Source: an uncultured bacterium
GTDB taxonomy: Bacteria > Bacillota > Clostridia > Oscillospirales > Oscillospiraceae
DNA: 9,045 nucleotides
Assembly: GCA_949288405.1 (NCBI GenBank)
Contig: CASEKM010000167.1
Coordinates: forward strand, 1 to 9,045
Direction of reading: 5' to 3'
The notes below the pieces were generated by a model, which was not told the DNA's origin, ran no database searches, and was given only the letters and a program-made list of their open reading frames with translations. Below, piece after piece: positions 1 to 4,829 of the stretch; within the stretch, counting starts at the first letter, position 1, and the number at the start of each line of letters is the position of its first letter. Both the position numbers and the translations under genes were made by a program.

Positions 1-904
1 GACCCGCACGTCGTTGGTGTAGTCCACCGGGGCGGCCATCACGTCGGGGTTGCGGTTCACGTAGTCGTACAGCTTCTGGGTGCCGGCGGCGAAGGCGTAC
101 ACCTGGCGGCCCTTGTCCAGGTTCTTGTGCCGGCCGGTGATCTTGCCGGCGGCGGCGATGTCCACAAAGCCGTCCACGTACATCTCCGTGTGGACGGACA
201 GGTCCTTCAGGTCGGACTGGGCGATCATGGCGCCGATGGTGTTGGGCATGCCGCCGATGCCTAGCTGCAGGCAGGCGCCGTTGGGGATCTCGGGCACCAC
301 CAGGTTGGCCACGGCCCGGTCCACGTCGGTGGGCTCGCCGCCGCCGCCCAGCTGGGCCACGGGGGGATTGTCCCCCTCCACCACATAGGTCACGTCCTGA
401 ATGTTGATCTCGGTGCCGGTGAGGCCGTACACCCAGGGCATGTTCTGGTTGACCTCCACGATGATGCACTTGGCCCGGGCCATCATGTCCGCCAGGTGGG
501 AGGCGGCCAGGCCGAAGTTGAAGTTGCCGTGGGCGTCCATGCATCACCACGTCCACGGGGTCCAGATTCTCCCGGTAGAACCGGGGCAGCTCGGAGTAGC
601 GCATGGGGCTGAAGTAGCCCATGCCCTTCTTCATGATCTTCCGGTCGATGCCGCTGCAGTGCCAGGAGTGCCAGGTGAAGTGGTCCCCGGCGTCCTCCGC
701 CTTGCAGATCTCCGGCATCCACATGGTGACGCCGCCCCGGACCTTCACATCGGTGAGCTCGTCCTTCCGGGCGGCCAGGGCCTTGTCCAGGGCCACCGGG
801 TGGTTGGTGCACCAGGTGTAGTCCACCCAGTCACCGGATTTGACCACCTTCACCGCCTCCTGGGCGGTGGTCAGCTTCTGCTGATACATTGCCTGATAAT
901 CCAT
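1..904 (-). pseudogene. Butyryl-CoA:acetate / 4-hydroxybutyrate-type CoA-transferase, frameshifted, 3' end outside window
   Basis: Family I-type acyl-CoA transferase that moves CoA between butyryl-CoA (or 4-hydroxybutyryl-CoA) and acetate in the last step of butyrate fermentation; cytosolic. The first 121 codons read MDYQAMYQQKLTTAQEAVKV, then KSGDWVDYTW, RGGVTMW, HSWHCSG and RYSELPRFYREN. After the ATG at 544-542 the family continues in another frame, from MDAHGNFNFG (540) through VVEGDNPP, LQLGIGGMPN and HTEMYVDGFVD to SAP-like APVDYTND at the edge. The Glu of HTE (codon 186-184) matches the catalytic Glu known in this family. Compared with relatives, five residues (pattern xQVxP) should lie at the junction but only one base is present, a loss of about 14 bases. 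The shifted frame meets no stop before base 1, so the product would be a long non-homologous tail. ATG 904 is preferred over ATG 910 because GGAGGG lies 7 nt upstream. About a third of the gene is outside the window. Exact acyl substrate cannot be told from this part. Confidence 0.88.
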
Positions 905-911
905 GTTCATT

Positions 912-917
912 CCCTCC
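912..917 (-). promoter_or_regulatory. Ribosome binding site that fixes the CoA-transferase start
   Basis: GGAGGG on the minus strand ends 7 nt before ATG 904 but only 1 nt before the alternative in-frame ATG 910. The spacing decides for 904. Confidence 0.7.
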
Positions 918-920
918 GTT

Positions 921-950
921 TATATGTTCTGGTTGAGTTGATGGATCAAC
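921..950 (-). promoter_or_regulatory. Possible operator dyad and weak promoter before the CoA-transferase
   Basis: The 84-base gap between helicase and CoA-transferase holds a perfect 6-bp inverted repeat, GTTGAT-GG-ATCAAC (937-950). On the minus strand TTGATC (949-944) is followed after 17 nt by CATATA (926-921), a poor but possible sigma-A promoter whose transcript would start almost at the ribosome site. There is no T-tract, so this is not a terminator and read-through from the helicase is possible. Confidence 0.25.
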
Positions 951-988
951 GCGGTTGCGTAAATTCAGAGCCTGCGCGGCGCGGGGCG

Positions 989-2842
989 TCAATCGTCCAG
1001 GTAATAGGGCTTCATCAAGCTGTGCTGTTCGGTGGAGTCCTTGGTGCGATTGGATTTCATGGGCTCAATGGGGCCCCGGGGTCCGCCCCGGTGCTTTCGG
1101 CCGCCGGAAGCGCCGCGGCCCTTGCCGGGCTCGCTCCGCTTCTTTCCGCCCGCGCCGGCGGAGAGGACAGCCCGCTGGTTCTCCTTGGCCGGGCGGTTCT
1201 CCTTCTCCCCGGCGGAGTGCCCCTTGCTCCGGCGGCTGCGGGGGGCGGAGCGGCGGGAGGCGCTCCCCTCCCGGGTGAGGACGCTCTTCCGGGGGGCCAG
1301 CAGCCGGGCGGTGGCATCCATGATGTGCTCTCCGGCCAGGGGGTCGGGCCGGTCAAAGTCGGTGCGGGGCATGGCGTCCCCGGTATCCATGCGGGTGCCG
1401 GGCCGGGTGAGCTTCCGCTTGGCGGCCTCCTGCCCGCGGGCCGGCTCCGGCTGGCGCTCCGGCGCAGAGAGGACGGCGTGCTCCTGCTCCGGCGCGGACT
1501 CGCCGTTCCCCTTCTTCCTGCGGCGGCGCTTCTTTTTCTTCTCCTCCTGGGGGGCCGCCCCGCCCCCGGTGACGGCGGCGGCCACAGCGGAGACGGCGGA
1601 CAGCACCGCCTCCCCCGCCTTCTTCTTCCGGGCCTCCGCCGCCTCCTTGTTGGCGGCATCCCGGGCCCGGCGGCGCTCCTTGGCGGCGGCCCGGGCCTCG
1701 GCGTCCTCCTCGTTGATGACCCGGCCGTTCTTGTCCCTCGTGGGGGCCTCCAGCACCACCATGGGGAAGGGGTGGCCCTCCACCACGGGCACCGGGCGGC
1801 CCAGCAGCTTCTCAATATCCTTGAGCAGGGGCTTCTCCCCGAAGTCGCAGAAGGACACGGCCACTCCCTCCCGGCCGGCCCGGCCGGTGCGGCCGATGCG
1901 GTGGACATAGGTCTCGGGCACCTCGGGGAGGTTGTAGTTGAACACGTGGGAGAGCTCCTCGATGTCCAGCCCCCGGGCGGCGATGTCCAGGGCCTGCTGC
2001 CGGGCGGTCTGGCTCTTGTTGCCGTGGATGGCGGCGGCGGTGATGCCCAGCTTGTCCAGATCCCGGGCCACCTTGTTGGCCCCGTGCTTGGTGCGGGTGA
2101 ACACCAGGGCGTTTTTCACCTCCAGCTCACCGATGAGGTGGGCCAGCAGCTTGGTCTTGTTGCCCTTGTCCACAAAGTAGACGGACTGCCGGATGGCCTC
2201 CACCGGGGAGGACACCGGGTCCACCGCCACCCGGGCGGGGTCGCGGAGGAGGGAGTTCACCAGCTCGGCGATCTCCGGAGGCATGGTGGCGGAAAAGAGC
2301 ATGGTCTGCTTTTTCTTGGGCAGCCACTTCAAGATCTTCTTCACGTCGTGGATAAAGCCCATATCCAGCATCCGGTCGGCCTCGTCCAGCACGAAGATCT
2401 CCAGCTTGTCCAGGGCGACGAAGCCCTGCTGATACAGGTCCATGAGGCGGCCGGGGGTGGCCACCAGAATGTCCACTCCGCGGCCCAGGGCCTCCACCTG
2501 GGGATTCTGCCCCACGCCGCCGAAGATCACGGCGTGACGCAGGGGCAGGTGCTTTCCATAGGCGGCGAAGCTCTCGTCGATCTGGATGGCCAGCTCCCGG
2601 GTGGGGGTGAGGATCAGGGCCCGGAGGGGGTGTCCCTGGACCCGGGCGGCACTGAGCCGCTGTAAGATCGGAGCGGCAAAGGCACAGGTCTTGCCGGTGC
2701 CCGTCTGGGCGCAGCCCAGCACGTCCCGCCCGGCCAGGGCGGGAGGGATGGCCTTCTCCTGGATGGGAGAGGGGCGCTCGTACCCCTGCTCCTTCAGGGC
2801 GGTCAAAATCGGGGCGCAGAGCCCCAGCGCTTGAAACGTCAT
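989..2842 (-). CDS. rhlE: DEAD-box RNA helicase, RhlE-like, with basic C-terminal tail and an internal 14-residue gap
   Basis: ATP-dependent RNA helicase (cytosol, RNA and ribosome remodelling), 617 aa as encoded. Domain 1 is complete: Q motif YERPSPIQ (21-28), motif I AQTGTGKT (45-52), Ia PTRELA (80-85), Ib TPGR (129-132), II DEAD (153-156), III SAT (184-186). Domain 2 has motif IV LVFTRTK (246-252), HGNKSQ (273-278), V DIAARGLDI (286-294) and VI HRIGRTGRAG (314-323). Between RQQAL (285) and DIAARG (286) relatives carry about 14 more residues ending in LVAT; these are missing in frame (junction 1988/1987). That removes a core strand and the Thr before motif V, so unwinding is doubtful. The tail (about 345-617) is rich in Lys/Arg, including KKKKRRRRKKG, as in many high-GC Clostridia. 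ATG 2842 is chosen because AGGAAG lies 6 nt upstream. An ATG at 2926 overlaps the upstream stop as ATGA but has no good ribosome site. The rhlE name rests on subfamily resemblance. Confidence 0.9.
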   Translation of the reverse strand: MTFQALGLCAPILTALKEQGYERPSPIQEKAIPPALAGRDVLGCAQTGTGKTCAFAAPILQRLSAARVQGHPLRALILTPTRELAIQIDESFAAYGKHLPLRHAVIFGGVGQNPQVEALGRGVDILVATPGRLMDLYQQGFVALDKLEIFVLDEADRMLDMGFIHDVKKILKWLPKKKQTMLFSATMPPEIAELVNSLLRDPARVAVDPVSSPVEAIRQSVYFVDKGNKTKLLAHLIGELEVKNALVFTRTKHGANKVARDLDKLGITAAAIHGNKSQTARQQALDIAARGLDIEELSHVFNYNLPEVPETYVHRIGRTGRAGREGVAVSFCDFGEKPLLKDIEKLLGRPVPVVEGHPFPMVVLEAPTRDKNGRVINEEDAEARAAAKERRRARDAANKEAAEARKKKAGEAVLSAVSAVAAAVTGGGAAPQEEKKKKRRRRKKGNGESAPEQEHAVLSAPERQPEPARGQEAAKRKLTRPGTRMDTGDAMPRTDFDRPDPLAGEHIMDATARLLAPRKSVLTREGSASRRSAPRSRRSKGHSAGEKENRPAKENQRAVLSAGAGGKKRSEPGKGRGASGGRKHRGGPRGPIEPMKSNRTKDSTEQHSLMKPYYLDD

Positions 2843-2866
2843 TGCAGTCTTCCTTTTTTTCATTCG

Positions 2867-2914
2867 GGCCCCGGACAGATCCCGCCGGGGGCCGGCCCGC
2901 GGTTCCCTGCGGGC
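2867..2914 (-). other. Two GC hairpins in the kinase-helicase gap
   Basis: The 80 bases between the shikimate-kinase-like stop and the helicase start contain two potential stems: GCCCGC/GCGGGC (2895-2900 with 2909-2914) and GGCCCCGG/CCGGGGGCC with one bulge (2867-2874 with 2885-2893). On the minus strand no T-tract follows, so they are not a terminator. They could affect RNA processing or relative expression in the operon, or be chance in GC-rich DNA. Confidence 0.3.
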
Positions 2915-2922
2915 TGGGGGTC

Positions 2923-3453
2923 TCATTTCACCGGGGTCAGGAGCTGGGGAGCCAGACGCTCCACCTGCTCCAGCACCAGAGAGACGGTCTGGGCCGTGGT
3001 CTGGCCGGGGGCGGCGTCCACCACCGCGCCGGCGTACTTCTCATACAGAGGGGCCCGGAGGGTCAAAATATCCTCCAGGGTCTGTCCCGGCTCCAAGGCG
3101 ATGCCCCGGGAGTCCAGGTTGTGGATGCGGGCCTTCAGCTCCTCCAGGGGCACCCGCAGGTAGATCACCGGCCCCATGGCGCTCAAGTGCTCCATAGCCC
3201 CCTCCCGGCAGACCACGCTGCCCCCGGGGGCGATCACATGCCGGTCGCAGTCCACCGAGCGCACCGCCCGCTCCTCCGCGTCCAGGAAATAGGGGACGCC
3301 CTTCTCGTCCAGGATCGCCTGGAGGAGGGCCCCCTCCCGCTGCTGGATCACCAGGTCGGTGTCCAGAAAGCCAAAGCCCAGGGCCTTGGCCAATAAAACG
3401 CCTACCGTGCTCTTTCCCGAGCCGGGCATCCCGATCAGGGTCACATTCCCCAC
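2923..3453 (-). CDS. aroK: Shikimate kinase-like P-loop kinase lacking the usual substrate Arg
   Basis: Shikimate kinase phosphorylates shikimate at the 3-hydroxyl with ATP in chorismate synthesis. The product, 176 aa from GTG 3453, has the family's size and order: Walker A GMPGSGKST (8-16), DTD (31-33), PGG (76-78), lid Arg in NLDSRG (116) and RAPLY (Arg 133). However, the family's FRxxE substrate motif reads FLDAEE (56-61): the shikimate-contacting Arg is Leu 57. The fold is therefore clear but the substrate is not certain. GTG 3453 is chosen because homology begins at once (GNVTLIG), AAGGAGAGG lies upstream with 9 nt from its end, and an ATG at 3504 lies on the predicted promoter. First gene of a minus-strand run; its TGA (2925-2923) overlaps an ATG as ATGA but the helicase probably starts 81 bases on. 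It could be a paralogue of a canonical AroK elsewhere in the genome. Confidence 0.75.
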   Translation of the reverse strand: MGNVTLIGMPGSGKSTVGVLLAKALGFGFLDTDLVIQQREGALLQAILDEKGVPYFLDAEERAVRSVDCDRHVIAPGGSVVCREGAMEHLSAMGPVIYLRVPLEELKARIHNLDSRGIALEPGQTLEDILTLRAPLYEKYAGAVVDAAPGQTTAQTVSLVLEQVERLAPQLLTPVK

Positions 3454-3492
3454 AGTCTCGATCCTCTCCTTGTGAAATTCATAACAAAGGAA

Positions 3493-3501
3493 AGTATACC
3501 A
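3493..3501 (-). promoter_or_regulatory. Extended -10 promoter of the kinase-helicase run
   Basis: Minus strand reads TGG-TATACT (3501-3493): TATACT matches the -10 consensus at 5 of 6 and is preceded by the TGn extension. No good -35 is visible, as is usual for extended -10 promoters. Transcription would begin near 3486, giving a leader of about 33 nt that contains the AAGGAGAGG ribosome site. It also excludes ATG 3504 as the start. Confidence 0.6.
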
Positions 3502-3550
3502 CATTTCCCCGGAAAAAGAAAGGGGAAAACCCGATTCTCTCCCCGGTCGG

Positions 3551-3585
3551 AATAGAAAAGGGGGCCGCAGTCACTCTGCGGCCCC
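3551..3585 (-). terminator. Intrinsic terminator of the XRE regulator gene
   Basis: Perfect 10-bp stem GGGGCCGCAG (3561-3570) with CTGCGGCCCC (3576-3585), five-base loop, followed on the minus strand by CTTTTCTATT. It begins 5 bases after the regulator's stop. Confidence 0.85.
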
Positions 3586-3590
3586 GCCGG

Positions 3591-4016
3591 TCAAAACAGC
3601 GTCTTTTCATTTTCCCGGAACAGCTTGTCGTTGATCTCGCTCAGCGGCGTGTCGTGGGCGATCCCGTGGGCGATGATGGCGTCCCGCTTGCGCCTGGGGT
3701 AGAGCAGAGCGCAGGCGGCCCGTTTGAGCACCTCCTGGGTCTCCTCCATGGTGGCCTTCATGCTGATGCACAGGCACAGCAGCCGGTCCCGGGAGGGCTT
3801 TCTCCGCCCGGAAAATACCTGGTGGAGGTACACCTCGCTCATCCCGGCCTGGCGGGCCAGTGCAGCCTTGGACAGGTCGGTCCGCTGATAGAGGTACTCC
3901 AAAATCCCTGTTATGTCCTGGCTGGAAAACGAGGACTCGTTTCGGACCAGATAGGAGTCCAGGTCGGCCTCGCTCATCAACCCCCGGTTCAGCTCCGAGG
4001 TGCTCTTCTGTTTCAT
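3591..4016 (-). CDS. XRE-type helix-turn-helix regulator
   Basis: A 141-aa cytosolic protein with one Cro/C1-type helix-turn-helix at about 48-80: LSKAALARQAGMSEVYLHQV followed by FSGRRKPSRDRLL, the classic pattern of Ala/Gly turn, recognition helix and trailing Arg-Pro. Flanks are an acidic N-terminal segment (MSEADLDSYL) and a C-terminal helical region with a basic patch (YPRRKRD, 106-112) of unknown role. No ligand domain is visible. ATG 4016 has GAGGG 7 nt upstream. It diverges from the Ser/Thr kinase gene across a short region with a perfect dyad covering both promoters, so autorepression and control of the kinase operon is the natural inference. Its own terminator follows, so it is a single-gene transcript. 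It might be regulated by phosphorylation by its neighbour, which is inference only. Confidence 0.85.
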   Translation of the reverse strand: MKQKSTSELNRGLMSEADLDSYLVRNESSFSSQDITGILEYLYQRTDLSKAALARQAGMSEVYLHQVFSGRRKPSRDRLLCLCISMKATMEETQEVLKRAACALLYPRRKRDAIIAHGIAHDTPLSEINDKLFRENEKTLF

Positions 4017-4028
4017 GGGCTCTCCCTC

Positions 4029-4079
4029 TTTACTTCCACTTTTAAATCGTTTATACTATTTTATAGTATTTTGTCCCAA
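4029..4079. promoter_or_regulatory. Overlapping divergent promoters with a 17-bp operator dyad
   Basis: AT-rich island in GC-rich DNA. Plus promoter: TTTACT (4029-4034), 17-nt spacer, TATACT (4052-4057). Minus promoter: TTGGGA (4079-4074), 18-nt spacer, TATAAA (4055-4050). A perfect dyad ATACTAT-TTT-ATAGTAT (4053-4069) overlaps both -10 elements and the plus start point. A dimer bound there would block both promoters; the XRE protein encoded alongside is the obvious candidate. The hexamers and dyad are read from sequence; binding is inferred. Confidence 0.6.
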
Positions 4080-4087
4080 AAAACAAT

Positions 4088-4828
4088 ATGCCCGCTGCAT
4101 CGTCTTTTCCCAAATTGGAGGGGATTCTCATTTATAACTGGCTGCTGCACACGCTGCAGGAGGAGTTCGAGCTGGTCCGGCGGATGAAGGAGAGTGCCCG
4201 GGGCAGCGTGGACCTGCTCCGGCACAAGGCCACCGGCCTTCGGTTCGTTCTGCGGCACTTTACCGGCAGTGCGGAGGTCTACCGCAAGCTGCTGGACTAC
4301 TCCTGCCCCAACCTCCCCGTCACCCTGGAGGTGGCCTCCCGGGGGGAGGAACATCTGGTCCTGGAGGAGTATATCCAGGGGGACACCCTGGATTTTCTGC
4401 TGAAAGATTCCCGATTCACCCCAAACGAGACCAAAAAGATTATCACCCAGGTGTGTAAGGCCCTGTGGGTGCTCCACTCGGTGGGGGCCGTCCACCGGGA
4501 TGTGAAACCGGAGAACATCATGCTCCGGGGGGACGAGGCCGTCCTCATCGACTTCGACGCCGCCCGGCTCTACAAGCCGGAGGAGTCCGGGGACACCCAG
4601 GTTTTGGGCACCACCGGCTTTGCCGCCCCGGAACAGTACGGCCTGTCCCAGACCGACCGGCGCGCCGACATCTATGCCGTGGGCGTCCTGATGAACATTA
4701 TGCTCACGGGCAGGCACCCCTCCAAGCAGCTGGCGCGGGGCAGACTGGGCCGGGTGGTGGAGCGCTGCACCCAGGTCAGCCCGGACAAGCGCTATCCCGA
4801 CGTAATAAAACTGATGGAGGCACTGTGA
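4088..4828 (+). CDS. Soluble eukaryotic-type Ser/Thr protein kinase
   Basis: A 246-aa Hanks-type kinase that is only a catalytic domain, with no membrane span or PASTA repeats. Catalytic loop HRDVKPEN (136-143, base Asp 138), metal site DFD in place of DFG (155-157), APEQYG (180-185), and DIYAVGVLMNIMLTG (194-208) are all present. The N-lobe is atypical: the glycine loop is reduced to SARGSV, and the strand that usually holds the ATP-binding Lys reads RFVLRHF, with Arg 56 at that place; GSAEVYRKLL supplies a helix-C Glu (63). So ATP binding may be unusual, though the rest argues for activity. ATG 4088 has no ribosome site; GGAGGGG (4117-4123) sits ideally 6 nt before an in-frame ATT at 4130, so translation may start there and give 232 aa. 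It diverges from the XRE gene and is followed after 1 base by the zinc-ribbon membrane protein, implying an operon and a shared pathway. Confidence 0.88.
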   Translation: MPAASSFPKLEGILIYNWLLHTLQEEFELVRRMKESARGSVDLLRHKATGLRFVLRHFTGSAEVYRKLLDYSCPNLPVTLEVASRGEEHLVLEEYIQGDTLDFLLKDSRFTPNETKKIITQVCKALWVLHSVGAVHRDVKPENIMLRGDEAVLIDFDAARLYKPEESGDTQVLGTTGFAAPEQYGLSQTDRRADIYAVGVLMNIMLTGRHPSKQLARGRLGRVVERCTQVSPDKRYPDVIKLMEAL

Positions 4829-4829
4829 G

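Noticed and set aside
401..2665. A 754-residue open frame on the plus strand
   Set aside because: Antisense to the CoA-transferase and helicase, whose conserved motifs lie on the minus strand. Its Gly/Leu/His-rich product is typical of the shadow of a GC-rich gene.
2843..2926. Helicase start at ATG 2926 (ATGA overlap with the upstream stop)
   Set aside because: No ribosome site, and the extra 28 residues are Arg/Pro-rich without homology; ATG 2842 has AGGAAG at good spacing and begins at the conserved fold.
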